Source of the DNA: Komagataeibacter sp. FXV3
Lineage (GTDB): Bacteria > Pseudomonadota > Alphaproteobacteria > Acetobacterales > Acetobacteraceae
DNA: 62,826 nt
Assembly (NCBI RefSeq): GCF_015155755.1
Contig: NZ_VWPI01000162.1
Span: 1 to 62,826, forward strand
Direction of reading: 5' to 3'
Shown here: positions 17,324-26,199 of the stretch, piece by piece
Layout: each line of letters begins with the position of its first letter
Position numbering within the stretch: the first letter of the stretch is position 1
Made by a program: the position numbers and the translations under genes
Notes under the pieces: generated by a model
Told to the model about the DNA's origin: nothing
Databases searched by the model: none
What the model saw: the letters and a program-made list of their open reading frames with translations, nothing else

Positions 17324-18574
17324 ATGGATCATCCATCCGGCGCGCGTGCGGTCGCGCGCTGCACCGAACTGGGACGCGCGCCGTATTCGGAAATGGAAGG
17401 CGGGCTGTTCCGCCCCTATCTCGGCCCGTCCTACCGCGCCACCTGTGACCGGCTGGCGCAATGGATGTCTGATGCGGGCATGACCACGCGCATGGACGCG
17501 GCGGGCAACCTGATTGGCCGGTACGAAGGGCTTGTACCTGACGCCCCGGTGGTGCTGCTGGGATCGCATATCGACAGCGTGCGCGATGGCGGGTTCTTTG
17601 ACGGGATGCTGGGCGTAATCCTTGGTATCGAGACCGTGGCCCATTTCGCGCAAGCGGGAAAACGCTTTCCCTTCGCGCTGGAAGTCGTGGGCTTTGGTGA
17701 TGAGGAAGGATCGCGCTTTCCCTCCGGCATGCTGACCTCCCATGCCGTGGCGGGTGTGCTGGAAGCCCCGGACCCGGCCATGCGGGACTGGGCCGAGACC
17801 GCGACGCTGGCCAGCGCGCTGGAAGGTTTCGGGCTGGATGTGGGGCGCATGCATGCCGCGTCGCGCAAGGGCGATCCGGTCGTGGCCTATGTCGAGGCGC
17901 ATATCGAACAGGGGCCGGCGCTGGAAGCCGAAGGCCGCGCCCTTGGCGTGGTCAGCGCCATTGCGGCCCAGCACCGTTACCGCGTGACATTGCGGGGCAT
18001 GGCGGGCCATGCGGGCACCGTGGCGATGAAGCTGCGGCATGATGCGCTGGCGGGGGCTGCGGACATCATCCTTGCTGCCGAGCGCGTGGGCCGCGCGGGC
18101 ACGGACGGACTGGTGGCGACCGTCGGTTCGCTGGATGTCATGCCGGGCGCTGCGAATGTCGTGCCGGGTGAGGTGGTGTTCACCATTGATGTCCGTGCGG
18201 GGACAAATGCCACGCGCGACCGTGCAGCGCGTGAAATTCTGGACATTGCCCGCGATGTTGCGGTCCGGCGCGGGCTGGAAATGGATGTGGCGCTGCAGCA
18301 GGATCTTGACGCCACGCCGTGTGATCCGGTGCTGACGGACCTTATGGAACAGGCGGTGCGCGATGTGACCCATGCACCGGCACCCGTGCTGGTCAGCGGG
18401 GCGGGACATGACGCCATGATCATGGCGCACCTGGCCCCGGTGTCCATGCTGTTCATCCGGTGTGCGGGCGGGATCAGCCACAACCCGGCGGAATCCGTAA
18501 CCGATGCCGATACGGATGCCGCTCTGCGCGCGATGATTACCTTTATCGGACTTTTTGAAAGACACTTCGGATGA
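17324..18574 (+). CDS. allC: Allantoate amidohydrolase (M20 family)
   Basis: A 416-residue M20 metallohydrolase of the allantoate amidohydrolase / N-carbamoylase group. It hydrolyses allantoate to ureidoglycine, carbon dioxide and ammonia. Metal and catalytic motifs are intact: GSHIDSV, FFDGMLGV, GDEEGSRFPSGM, EAHIEQGP, SGAGHDAM and GGISHNPAES. ATG at 17324, after CAGGCAGG, gives the usual length; ATG at 17303 and GTG at 17291 overlap hpxW and are less likely. The next gene, pucG, overlaps by 4 bases. N-carbamoyl amino acid hydrolases look similar, but the flanking PucG, PuuE, UraD and UraH make allantoate the likely substrate. Confidence 0.88.
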   Translation: MDHPSGARAVARCTELGRAPYSEMEGGLFRPYLGPSYRATCDRLAQWMSDAGMTTRMDAAGNLIGRYEGLVPDAPVVLLGSHIDSVRDGGFFDGMLGVILGIETVAHFAQAGKRFPFALEVVGFGDEEGSRFPSGMLTSHAVAGVLEAPDPAMRDWAETATLASALEGFGLDVGRMHAASRKGDPVVAYVEAHIEQGPALEAEGRALGVVSAIAAQHRYRVTLRGMAGHAGTVAMKLRHDALAGAADIILAAERVGRAGTDGLVATVGSLDVMPGAANVVPGEVVFTIDVRAGTNATRDRAAREILDIARDVAVRRGLEMDVALQQDLDATPCDPVLTDLMEQAVRDVTHAPAPVLVSGAGHDAMIMAHLAPVSMLFIRCAGGISHNPAESVTDADTDAALRAMITFIGLFERHFG

Positions 18575-19800
18575 CCCAGACCTTTTTCGGCCAGATCAAT
18601 CCTCCCGCCCGCCTGCTGATGGGGCCGGGACCGGTCAATGCACACCCGCGCGTGCTGCGGGCCATGGCGGCCGACATGCTGGGACAGTTCGACCCGGAAA
18701 TGACCGAATACATGAACCAGACGATGGACCTGTACCGTCAGGTGTTCATGACCAACAACCGCTGGACCTTTCTGGTTGATGGCACGGCGCGCGCGGGGAT
18801 CGAGGCGTCGCTTGTCTCGCTGGTGGAACCGGGCATGAAGCTGCTGATCGTGCGCGCGGGCCGGTTCGGGCTGCTTTTGTCCGAAATTGCCCAGCGCATC
18901 GGTGCTGAAATCGTGACGCTGGACATTCCGTGGGGCGAGGTTGCCACGCTGGAGCAGATCGAGGACGCGATCGTCACCCACCGCCCGCATGTGCTGGCGT
19001 GTATCCATGGCGATACCTCCACCACCATTGCCCAGCCGCTGGACGGGGTGGGCGCGCTGTGCCGCAAGTATGACGTGCTGTCCTATGTTGACACCACCGC
19101 GACGCTGGGCGGGATGGAGGTCGCGACCGACCGCTGGGGCGTGGACGTGGTCAGTTCCGGGCTGCAGAAATGCATGGGCGGGCCGCCGGGTTCGGCCCCC
19201 ATCACCATTTCCGACCGCGCGGCGGAACACATCTTCGCCCGCCGCCATGTCGAGGCCGGGATCCGTGGCGCGGATACGCATGACGGCACGCGCGTACGCA
19301 TTCCGTCCAATTATTTCGACCTGGCCATGGTCATGGATTACTGGTCCGAAAAGCGCCTGAACCACCATACCGAGGCGACGACCATGCTGTATGGCGCGCG
19401 CGAAGCCGCCCGCGTGGTGCTGGAAGAAGGGCTGCAGGCCCGTTTTGCCCGCCATGGTCGTGCATCGCGCGCGGTCTGTGCCGGGTTGCGCGCCATCGGG
19501 CTGGAACTGTTTGGTGGCGACGAATACCGCATGACCAACGTCACAGGCGTGTACATTCCCAAGGGCGTGGATGGCGAAAAGGTACGTGGCCGCATGCGCG
19601 AGGATTTCGAAATCGAGATCGGTTCCGCCTTCGGTCCGCTACAGGGCAAGATCTGGCGCATCGGGGCCATGGGCTACAATGCGGAAAAGCACAAGGTGCT
19701 GCTGACCATCGGCGCGCTGGAAACCGTCCTGCGCCACGAAGGCCACGCTTTTGCCGCGGGCAGCGGCGTCGATGCTGCCCTTGCGGCCTATAATGCATAA
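18571..19800 (+). CDS. pucG: Ureidoglycine-glyoxylate aminotransferase (PucG family)
   Basis: A 409-residue class V aminotransferase of the alanine-glyoxylate group. The PLP lysine is K200 in SSGLQKCMGGPPGSAP. PucG of Bacillus transaminates (S)-ureidoglycine with glyoxylate, giving oxalurate and glycine; the PSNYFDL segment near 250 fits this subgroup better than serine or alanine specific enzymes, though I judge that mainly from context. It overlaps the allantoate amidohydrolase gene by 4 bases, so the product of that enzyme is handed to this one. Together with the HpxXYW homologues upstream this predicts an oxalurate branch that needs no ureidoglycolate enzyme. Confidence 0.88.
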   Translation: MTQTFFGQINPPARLLMGPGPVNAHPRVLRAMAADMLGQFDPEMTEYMNQTMDLYRQVFMTNNRWTFLVDGTARAGIEASLVSLVEPGMKLLIVRAGRFGLLLSEIAQRIGAEIVTLDIPWGEVATLEQIEDAIVTHRPHVLACIHGDTSTTIAQPLDGVGALCRKYDVLSYVDTTATLGGMEVATDRWGVDVVSSGLQKCMGGPPGSAPITISDRAAEHIFARRHVEAGIRGADTHDGTRVRIPSNYFDLAMVMDYWSEKRLNHHTEATTMLYGAREAARVVLEEGLQARFARHGRASRAVCAGLRAIGLELFGGDEYRMTNVTGVYIPKGVDGEKVRGRMREDFEIEIGSAFGPLQGKIWRIGAMGYNAEKHKVLLTIGALETVLRHEGHAFAAGSGVDAALAAYNA

Positions 19801-19819
19801 AGAACAGGGATACGGCGTA

Positions 19820-20731
19820 ATGTCTGAAACAGGTGTCTATCCCCGCGATCTGGTCGGCTATGGCGGCAATCCGCCGGATGCGAAATGGCCGGGTGGCGCG
19901 CGGATCGCAGTGCAGTTCGTCATCAATTATGAAGAGGGGGCCGAGAATTCGGTCCTGCATGGTGATCGCGGATCCGAAGCCTTCCTGTCGGAAATGATCG
20001 GGGCGCAGTCCATTCCGGGCGCGCGCGCGATTGCGATGGAAAGCCTGTATGAATACGGGTCGCGCGCCGGGTTCTGGCGGCTGCACCGTATCTTTACCCA
20101 GCGTAAGCAGCCATTGACGGTCTTTGGCGTGGCGGCCGCCATGGCGCGTAACCCGGCCGCCGTTGCTGCGATGAAGGAAGCAGGTTGGGAAATCGCATCC
20201 CACGGGCTGCGCTGGATTGATTACCAGCACGTGCCCGAAGCGGTGGAACGCGCACATATCCAGGAATGTATTGCGCTGCATGCCAAACTGACCGGATCAC
20301 GCCCGCTGGGGTGGTACCAGGGGCGTACCAGCCCCAATACTGCCCGGCTGATCGCGGAAGAAGGCGGCTTTGTCTATGATGCGGATTCCTATGCCGACGA
20401 CCTGCCGTATTATGACCGCAGCCATGGCCGTGCGCAGTTGATCGTGCCCTATACGCTGGATGTGAACGACATGCGTTTCGTGGCGATAAACGGCTTTACC
20501 GAAGGGGAGCAGTTCTTCAACTACCTGCGCGACACCTTCGACGAACTGTATGAGGAAGGGGCGGACAAACCGCGCATGATGTCGGTTGGCCTGCACTGCC
20601 GTGTGGCGGGCCGTCCGGGGCGCGCGCGGGCTGTGGCGCGTTTCCTTGACTATATCGCCACGCGGGAGAAGGTCTGGGTTGCGACCCGGCTGGATATCGC
20701 CCGGCATTGGCAGGCGGTGCATCCGGCATGA
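19820..20731 (+). CDS. puuE: Allantoinase, PuuE (polysaccharide deacetylase fold)
   Basis: A 303-residue protein of the metal-independent allantoinase family described as PuuE in Pseudomonas (about 308 residues). It opens allantoin to allantoate. Family stretches include YPRDLVGYGGNPPDAKWPGG at the N terminus, NYEEGAENSVLHGD, EYGSRAGFWRL and EIASHGLRWIDYQ. ATG at 19820 is chosen after an AACAGGGA about 10 bases upstream; the longer frame reaches into pucG. It overlaps uraD by 4 bases. Having a true allantoinase here means the degenerate hydantoinase at 4987 is not needed for this step. Confidence 0.92.
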   Translation: MSETGVYPRDLVGYGGNPPDAKWPGGARIAVQFVINYEEGAENSVLHGDRGSEAFLSEMIGAQSIPGARAIAMESLYEYGSRAGFWRLHRIFTQRKQPLTVFGVAAAMARNPAAVAAMKEAGWEIASHGLRWIDYQHVPEAVERAHIQECIALHAKLTGSRPLGWYQGRTSPNTARLIAEEGGFVYDADSYADDLPYYDRSHGRAQLIVPYTLDVNDMRFVAINGFTEGEQFFNYLRDTFDELYEEGADKPRMMSVGLHCRVAGRPGRARAVARFLDYIATREKVWVATRLDIARHWQAVHPA

Positions 20732-21255
20732 AAAACGTGATGGACCGCGTCAATGACGCTTCCGCCGTCAGGTTTGTGGAACTGTTCGGACCGATATACG
20801 AACATTCCCCATGGATTGCCCAGCGTGCCCGCGCCCATGGCCCCTTTGCGGACATGGACGCCATGCTGGCGGCCATGCGCCATGAACTGGACCGGGCGAC
20901 GGAGGCGGAAAAGATGGCGCTGATCCGCGCCCATCCCGAACTGGCGCAGCGCATGGGGGTAGACCCGACCCTGACCTCGGCTTCCGCGGCCGAGCAGGCA
21001 TCCGCCGGGCTGGATCGCCTGACGCCGGAGGAATTTACGACTTTCCGCGCCCTGAATGATGCTTATGCCGCCAAATTCGGTATCCCGTTCATCATCTGTG
21101 TGCGGCGGTCGGACAAGGAAGGCATCCTGAACGGAATGCGCACCCGGCTGGAAAACACACCTGAGGCCGAACAGCAGGCCGCCCTGTGTGAAATCAACAA
21201 GATTGCCGCGCTGCGGCTGGCGGATGTGCTGGCGCGGCTGGAGCAGGAACCATGA
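20728..21255 (+). CDS. uraD: OHCU decarboxylase
   Basis: A 175-residue 2-oxo-4-hydroxy-4-carboxy-5-ureidoimidazoline decarboxylase, which forms (S)-allantoin. The catalytic histidine is H69 in RAHPELAQR, and the conserved FIICVR strand and NEIxKIA-type C-terminal helix (EINKIAALRLADVL) are present. The ATG at 20728 overlaps the puuE stop and a second in-frame ATG follows at 20740. Some bacteria fuse UraD to PuuE or UraH; here they are separate genes with 4-base overlaps, an arrangement that still couples translation. Cytosolic. Confidence 0.92.
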   Translation: MKNVMDRVNDASAVRFVELFGPIYEHSPWIAQRARAHGPFADMDAMLAAMRHELDRATEAEKMALIRAHPELAQRMGVDPTLTSASAAEQASAGLDRLTPEEFTTFRALNDAYAAKFGIPFIICVRRSDKEGILNGMRTRLENTPEAEQQAALCEINKIAALRLADVLARLEQEP

Positions 21256-21608
21256 GCACCCTTTCCACCCATGTTCTCGACCTTGTATCAGGCAAGCCCG
21301 CCGCGGGCATGGCGATCAGCCTGTGGGCGGGTCAGGACTGCCTGTTCCGTGGCGTGACCAATGCGGATGGCCGTTGCCCGGAACTGGGCCAGCAGGCCGG
21401 GGACATGAAAGCTGGTGCCTATCGTCTGGAATTCAGTGTGGCGGCGTATTTCCGCAGCCGGGATGTCGCGCTGTCGGACCCGCCCTTCCTTGACGTGGTG
21501 CCCATCGCCTTTGGCATGGCGCAGGTGGCCAGGGGGGAAAAGGGGGGACATTACCATGTGCCGCTTCTGGTCTCGCCCTACGGGTTTTCAACCTATCGCG
21601 GTAGCTGA
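21252..21608 (+). CDS. uraH: 5-Hydroxyisourate hydrolase
   Basis: A 118-residue transthyretin-related protein that hydrolyses 5-hydroxyisourate to OHCU. H7 in STHVLDLVSG, the YHVPLLVSPYGFSTY segment and the C-terminal YRGS signature (115-118) that separates the enzyme from vertebrate transthyretin are all present. No signal peptide, so it is cytoplasmic. It overlaps uraD by 4 bases and ends the purine run; a bidirectional terminator and a copy of the dispersed repeat follow. Its presence implies that 5-hydroxyisourate is made in this cell, even though no known urate oxidase lies in the cluster. Confidence 0.95.
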   Translation: MSTLSTHVLDLVSGKPAAGMAISLWAGQDCLFRGVTNADGRCPELGQQAGDMKAGAYRLEFSVAAYFRSRDVALSDPPFLDVVPIAFGMAQVARGEKGGHYHVPLLVSPYGFSTYRGS

Positions 21609-21634
21609 GCGGGTTAAGGGAACCATTTGAAAAT

Positions 21635-21716
21635 AAAAAGTTTTTGGGTGCTGCCTTTTTTCAAAAAGGCGGCGCTTTCTGGAGCTTTTTGAAACAAGCT
21701 TCACCAAAAACTTCCT
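21635..21716 (-). repeat. Dispersed three-stem inverted repeat, copy 3
   Basis: This copy aligns along its length with the reverse complement of the repeat at 4826. Outer arms AAGTTTTTGGGTG and CACCAAAAACTT enclose a GCTGCCTTTTTT/AAAAAGGCGGC hairpin and an imperfect GGAGCTTTTT/AAACAAGCTTC hairpin. It lies between uraH and the downstream terminator. Confidence 0.8.
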
Positions 21717-21721
21717 TAACG

Positions 21722-21760
21722 AAAAGGGGCCGTGGCATCTGATCTGCCACGACCCCTTTT
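21722..21760. terminator. Bidirectional intrinsic terminator between uraH and icd
   Basis: Arms AAAAGGGGCCGTGGCA (21722-21737) and its near complement (21745-21760) have one C-A mismatch, a 7-base loop, an A run on the left and a T run on the right. It can end transcripts from both convergent genes. Confidence 0.85.
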
Positions 21761-21789
21761 TTATTCCCCCATGATGGGGAAAAACCGTA

Positions 21790-22818
21790 TCAGACCAGCG
21801 CCTGCTTCAGCGCTGCGGTCAGTTCGGTCGTGGTGGCCTTGCCGCTCAGATCGCCCGTGCGCACGGCACCCGAGGTGATGACCTTCTCGATGGCCTTGTC
21901 GATGCGGGTGGCCAGGTCCTGACGGCCCACATGCGCCAGCATCATGTTGGCAGCCAGCAGGAGCGAGGTCGGGTTGGCCTTGTTCTGGCCCGCAATGTCG
22001 GGTGCTGAACCATGGACGGCTTCAAACACGGCTGCCTTTTCACCAATGTTCGCACCCGGCGCCAGACCAAGCCCCCCCACCAGACCGGCGGTCAGGTCGG
22101 ACAGGATATCACCGAACAGGTTGGTGGTGACGATGCAGTCATACTGCCACGGATCGGTCACAAGCTGCATGGCGCAGGCATCGACAATCCGCTCGTTCAC
22201 TTCCACGCGGCCTTCATATTCCTTGGCGACCTTGCGGCCTTCTTCAAGGAACAGGCCGGTCAGCAGCTTCAGGATGTTGGCCTTGTGCACCAGGGTCACG
22301 CGCTTGCGGTTGTTCTTGACCGCATATTCAAAGGCGTAGCGGACAATGCGGTTGCATTCCTTGCGCGTGGTGTAGCCTGCGCTGGTGGCGATGGCGTGCG
22401 GGTCATCACCATAGGGAATGTAGTTTTCCATCGCCGCGTAATACCCTTCGAGGTTTTCGCGGAAGATGACGAGGTTGATGTTCTCGAAACGGCCACCGGG
22501 CACGATCGTCTTGGTCGGACGGACATTCGCGAACAGGCCGAACTCCTGACGCAGTGTCACGTTGATGGACTTGAAGCCACCACCGACCGGGGTCGTCAGC
22601 GGGCCTTTCAGCGCAAGGCCGGTGCGGCGGATGCTTTCGATCGTTTCCTTGGGCAGCGGGCTGCCGGTGGCGTCAAGGGCTGCGACACCGCCAAGTGCCT
22701 TTTCCCATTTGAAAGGGGCGCCAACCGTATCAAGGATCTCGGTCACGGACTGGACGATTTCAGGCCCGATTCCGTCACCCGGAATCAGGGTGGCGGGAAT
22801 TGTTTTTTCTGTAGACAT
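21790..22818 (-). CDS. icd: NAD-type isocitrate dehydrogenase
   Basis: A 342-residue member of the isocitrate/isopropylmalate dehydrogenase family. GPLTTPVGGGFKSINVTLR and ANVRPTKTI match the mitochondrial-like, NAD-dependent isocitrate dehydrogenases, with the substrate serine in FKSINV; LeuB proteins are longer and lack this loop. The C-terminal NLFGDILSDL and EAVHGSAPDIAG motifs bind metal and the nucleotide. It catalyses isocitrate to 2-oxoglutarate. The ATG at 22818 gives the normal start. It is convergent with uraH, sharing a bidirectional terminator, and appears monocistronic; the 172 bases upstream should hold its promoter. Confidence 0.88.
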   Translation of the reverse strand: MSTEKTIPATLIPGDGIGPEIVQSVTEILDTVGAPFKWEKALGGVAALDATGSPLPKETIESIRRTGLALKGPLTTPVGGGFKSINVTLRQEFGLFANVRPTKTIVPGGRFENINLVIFRENLEGYYAAMENYIPYGDDPHAIATSAGYTTRKECNRIVRYAFEYAVKNNRKRVTLVHKANILKLLTGLFLEEGRKVAKEYEGRVEVNERIVDACAMQLVTDPWQYDCIVTTNLFGDILSDLTAGLVGGLGLAPGANIGEKAAVFEAVHGSAPDIAGQNKANPTSLLLAANMMLAHVGRQDLATRIDKAIEKVITSGAVRTGDLSGKATTTELTAALKQALV

Positions 22819-22990
22819 TCTCGAACGTCTCCCTTTGTGCTTGCTACTGAAAAGCGTTTCAGCATGCGCACCGGCTTGGCGGACCCGGTTCGTTGCCGGG
22901 TGCCCCGTCGGAACTGGTTAAAAGTCCTAGGCCCCCCAGCCCCGCGTGACAATCGGGCCACCGGGCCATGACCGTGGTTTTGCAGTCACA

Positions 22991-24763
22991 TTATCCGGCG
23001 TTCAGCGGTGCGCATGCAACGCCAAGCCATGTGCGTTCCTGACTTCCCAGATGTGGGGCGATCATTTCAAAAACCCGTGCATGATAGGCATCCAGCCAGG
23101 CAATTTCATTTTCCTGCAGGCTGGCCACATCAATCAGCCGCCGGTCGAACGGGGCCAGGGTCAGGACCTCGAATTCCAGAAAATCGCGTCCTGCCTCCGC
23201 CGTGGGGGACGGCTGGACCAGATGCAGGTTTTCCAGGCGGATGCCGAACGCACCGGGTCGGTAATAGCCCGGCTCATTCGACAGGATCATGCCCGCATGC
23301 AATTTCACGGGGCGGAAAACGGGGGAAATGGTTGCCGGTCCCTCATGCACCGACAGGTAGCTGCCAATGCCATGGCCGGTGCCATGGTCATAATCCAGCC
23401 CGCCTTCCCACAATGCATGGCGGGCAAGGGCATCCAGCGCGTGGCCGGTCACGCCGCGTGGGAAATGCGCGCGCGCCAGCGCGATATGCCCGCGCAGCAC
23501 GCGGGTGAAGGCATCACGCACATCCGCCCCCGGCGCATCCGGCCCGGTCCAGACCGTGCGGGTGATATCGGTAGTGCCAAAGGGATACTGGCCGCCACTA
23601 TCGATCAGGTAGACCTCGTTGGGTTGCAGCCTGCGGTCGGTTTCGGGCGTGACACGGTAATGGATGATCGCGCCGTTCGGGCCGGAACCGGAAATGGCGG
23701 GGAAGCTTTCCTCCCGGTAGTCAGGGCAGGCGGCGCGGAAGCGGTCCAGCTGTTCTGCCGCTGCCAGTTCCGCCGTGTCTGTTGCGTTTTCATCCAGCCA
23801 GTGCAGGAAACGGCAGATGGCGATTCCATCCAGCAGGTGGGCACGGCGGCTGCCTTCCTGTTCGGTCCGGTTCTTGATCGCCTTGGGCAACTGGCAGGGA
23901 TCGCCCCTGCGGATGACCGTGGCCCCTGCATCTTCCAGCGTCTGGATGAACCATACGGCATTGCCGGCCGGATCCACCTGCACGCGTGTACCGGACAGGG
24001 CGCGCAGGCTTTCCGCCAGTGCTGCGGGCGGTGCGATCGTGACATCACCCCCCAGCCACTGCCGCGTCGTGTCGGACACCTTGGCCGGGTCGATCAGCAA
24101 CGTGACGCGTCCGGTCTCATGCACGATGGCGAAGGACAGGCTGAGTGGCGTGTAAGGCACGTCGCGGCCCCGGATGTTCAGCAGCCATGCGATTGATGCC
24201 GGATCGCTCAGCACCAGCGCCGCATCGCCCGCCTCGCGCAGGCCGCCCGCAATGGCCGCGCGCTTGTCCCGGCTGGACTGCCCGGCCCATTCCTCGGGCT
24301 GCGGGACGCAGGGCGTGCAGGGCGGGGCGGGGCGGTCGGCCCAGATCCGGTCAACCGGGTTTGCGGGCAGGGCGACCAGGTCCAGCCCCGCATCACTGAA
24401 CGGGCGCAGCGCGCTTTCGCTGATCAGGCGCGGATCATAACCGATCCGGCAGGTCGCCCCGTGCCGCGCCAGCCATGTGGCGGGCGGGACGTCACGGATA
24501 TGCAGCCGTTCCCATGCCTGCCTGTCCACCTGCTGGTCCATCTGGGTGATGTAGCGGCCATCGGAAAAGACGGCGGCGACATCCGGCAGCACCGCCGCCA
24601 TCCCCGCGCTGCCGGTAAAGCCGGTCAGCCATGCCAGGCGTTCAGCGCAGGGGGCCACGTATTCCCCCAAGTGTTCATCCCCACGGGGCAGGATAAATCC
24701 ATCAACGCCCATCTGTTTCAGCACGGCGCGCAGCGCGTCGGGGCGGTTCGGGACGGTGGGCAT
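22991..24763 (-). CDS. pepP: Xaa-Pro aminopeptidase P family peptidase
   Basis: A 590-residue M24B metallopeptidase that removes an N-terminal residue preceding proline. It has the three-part layout of the long aminopeptidase P form: two creatinase-like N-terminal domains (GDEHLGEYVAP; GNAVWFIQTLED) and a C-terminal pita-bread domain with metal ligands in LIDSGGQYPFGTTDITRT, GHGIGSYLSVHEGP, SNEPGYY and EFEVLT. Start ATG at 24763 is chosen because AAAGGAT lies 7 bases before it; ATG at 24769 is too close. The open frame continues upstream across the next gene without similarity. It is followed on the same strand by nothing until icd 172 bases on. Confidence 0.92.
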   Translation of the reverse strand: MPTVPNRPDALRAVLKQMGVDGFILPRGDEHLGEYVAPCAERLAWLTGFTGSAGMAAVLPDVAAVFSDGRYITQMDQQVDRQAWERLHIRDVPPATWLARHGATCRIGYDPRLISESALRPFSDAGLDLVALPANPVDRIWADRPAPPCTPCVPQPEEWAGQSSRDKRAAIAGGLREAGDAALVLSDPASIAWLLNIRGRDVPYTPLSLSFAIVHETGRVTLLIDPAKVSDTTRQWLGGDVTIAPPAALAESLRALSGTRVQVDPAGNAVWFIQTLEDAGATVIRRGDPCQLPKAIKNRTEQEGSRRAHLLDGIAICRFLHWLDENATDTAELAAAEQLDRFRAACPDYREESFPAISGSGPNGAIIHYRVTPETDRRLQPNEVYLIDSGGQYPFGTTDITRTVWTGPDAPGADVRDAFTRVLRGHIALARAHFPRGVTGHALDALARHALWEGGLDYDHGTGHGIGSYLSVHEGPATISPVFRPVKLHAGMILSNEPGYYRPGAFGIRLENLHLVQPSPTAEAGRDFLEFEVLTLAPFDRRLIDVASLQENEIAWLDAYHARVFEMIAPHLGSQERTWLGVACAPLNAG

Positions 24764-24785
24764 GGGCATATCCTTTGGTAAGGGA

Positions 24786-25304
24786 TCAGGAAACGGACAT
24801 GATGCGGTACAGGAACAGAAGGTCCATCCACCGCCCGTATTTCGTGCCGCATTCAGGCAGCAGGCCACCATGCTGGAAGCCGAAGCGTTCATGCAGCTTG
24901 CGCGACGCAATGTTGGTGGAGGTAATGCCCGCGATCATGACATGCACCTCCTCCGTCTTTGCCCGCTCACACAGGGCCTGCAGCAGGGCGCTGCCAATGC
25001 CACGGCGCTTGTAGGCCGGGGCGATGTACAGCGAATGTTCGACCGTATGCCGGTAGCCTGAAAAGGGCCGGAAGGTTTTCCAGCTACTGTAGCCCGCCAC
25101 ATGGCCATCGGGCGTTTCGGCCACCAGCACCGGAAACCCGCTGGCCTGACTGGTATGCAGCCAGTCCAGCCGGGCGGCGATGGTGGTTTCGTGGGTTTCC
25201 CACATGGATGTGCTGTTGCGGATGGCGTGATTGACGATTTCGACTATGGCGGGAATATCCGCATCCGTCGCGTCACGGATCAGCAGGGACGCGGTATCAG
25301 CCAT
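24786..25304 (-). CDS. GNAT N-acetyltransferase, phosphinothricin/methionine-sulfone acetyltransferase type
   Basis: A 172-residue GNAT-fold protein like the PAT/MddA group: IRDATDADIPAIVEIVNHAI at the N terminus, WLHTSQASGFPVLVAE, EHSLYIAPAYKRRGIGSALL (acetyl-CoA loop RRGIGS) and TSTNIASRKLHERFGF. Members acetylate phosphinothricin, methionine sulfone or sulfoximine; the natural substrate here is unknown. Its start overlaps the end of prmA by 8 bases and pepP follows 22 bases after it, so the three genes probably share a transcript. Confidence 0.85.
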   Translation of the reverse strand: MADTASLLIRDATDADIPAIVEIVNHAIRNSTSMWETHETTIAARLDWLHTSQASGFPVLVAETPDGHVAGYSSWKTFRPFSGYRHTVEHSLYIAPAYKRRGIGSALLQALCERAKTEEVHVMIAGITSTNIASRKLHERFGFQHGGLLPECGTKYGRWMDLLFLYRIMSVS

Positions 25305-26199
25305 TGGGTTTGCGCAGGATCAGCGTGCCCCAGTCCCCTTCACGCAGGTGGCGTTCCAGCACCAGCCCGTGGCGGCGATGGGCAGCCAGCACCATGCGCA
25401 CCTGTGTATTCAGCAGCCCCGCAAGGATGGCGGTGCCACCGGGCAGCAGGTTGCGCGCAAGGTCGGCCGCCATGCTGCATAGCGGGCGGGCAAGGATGTT
25501 GGCGAATACCAGATCATAGGGCGCATGGTGGCGGATGGCGGGCGTGGCCCAGCCATTGCCCAGATGGCAGTCCACCAGATTGGACAGCCCGTTCATGGCC
25601 GCGTTACGGCGCGTCACGCGCACGGACCACGGGTCGATATCGGTCGCCAGCACGCGTTTGTGCAGCAGGGCGGCGGCCGCCATGGCAAGGATGCCCGACC
25701 CGCAGCCCAGGTCAAGGATACGCTGTGGCCTGCGATAGGCGACCATTTCCAGCGCGCGCAGGCAGCCACGGGTCGAGCCGTGTTCCCCCGACCCGAAGGC
25801 AACGCCCGCATCCAGCGTGATGGTGATGCGCTGGGGGCTGGTAGTCGGTTCAAGGTGCGTGCCGCGGATGGCGAAGCGCCTGCCCGCAAGCTGTTCGGGA
25901 AAGGATTCGTATGTGCGCGCCAGCCAGCCTTCGGATTCCGTGTGGCTGCGTTCCAGTTCGGCATCCACGCCACTGGTCAGGCCCGCCACGATCAGGGCGG
26001 CGCGCAGTTCGTCCTCGCCGCTGCCGGTATCCTTGACGCCTTCCACGCGCCACAGGGTCTGGCTGTCATCGACTTCAAAAATGCCGATGGTGGTGCAGAC
26101 GGTGGACAGGGCGGATTCATAGGCTTCGACCGCATCAGGCGGGACCGTGACCGATATGGTTTCCAGTTCTGTGGCGTGACGCCGGGGGGAAAGGCTCAT
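25297..26199 (-). CDS. prmA: Ribosomal protein L11 methyltransferase
   Basis: A 300-residue PrmA family methyltransferase that trimethylates lysines of ribosomal protein L11 using S-adenosylmethionine. The SAM-binding core is LDLGCGSGILAMAAA, preceded by the family loop AFGSGEHGSTRGCL (the usual form is GTGxHxTT, so this is a divergent variant) and followed by FANILARPL, the NPPF-like catalytic loop replacement of the family. It starts immediately after the helicase gene ends (no gap) and overlaps the GNAT gene by 8 bases. Confidence 0.9.
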   Translation of the reverse strand: MSLSPRRHATELETISVTVPPDAVEAYESALSTVCTTIGIFEVDDSQTLWRVEGVKDTGSGEDELRAALIVAGLTSGVDAELERSHTESEGWLARTYESFPEQLAGRRFAIRGTHLEPTTSPQRITITLDAGVAFGSGEHGSTRGCLRALEMVAYRRPQRILDLGCGSGILAMAAAALLHKRVLATDIDPWSVRVTRRNAAMNGLSNLVDCHLGNGWATPAIRHHAPYDLVFANILARPLCSMAADLARNLLPGGTAILAGLLNTQVRMVLAAHRRHGLVLERHLREGDWGTLILRKPNG

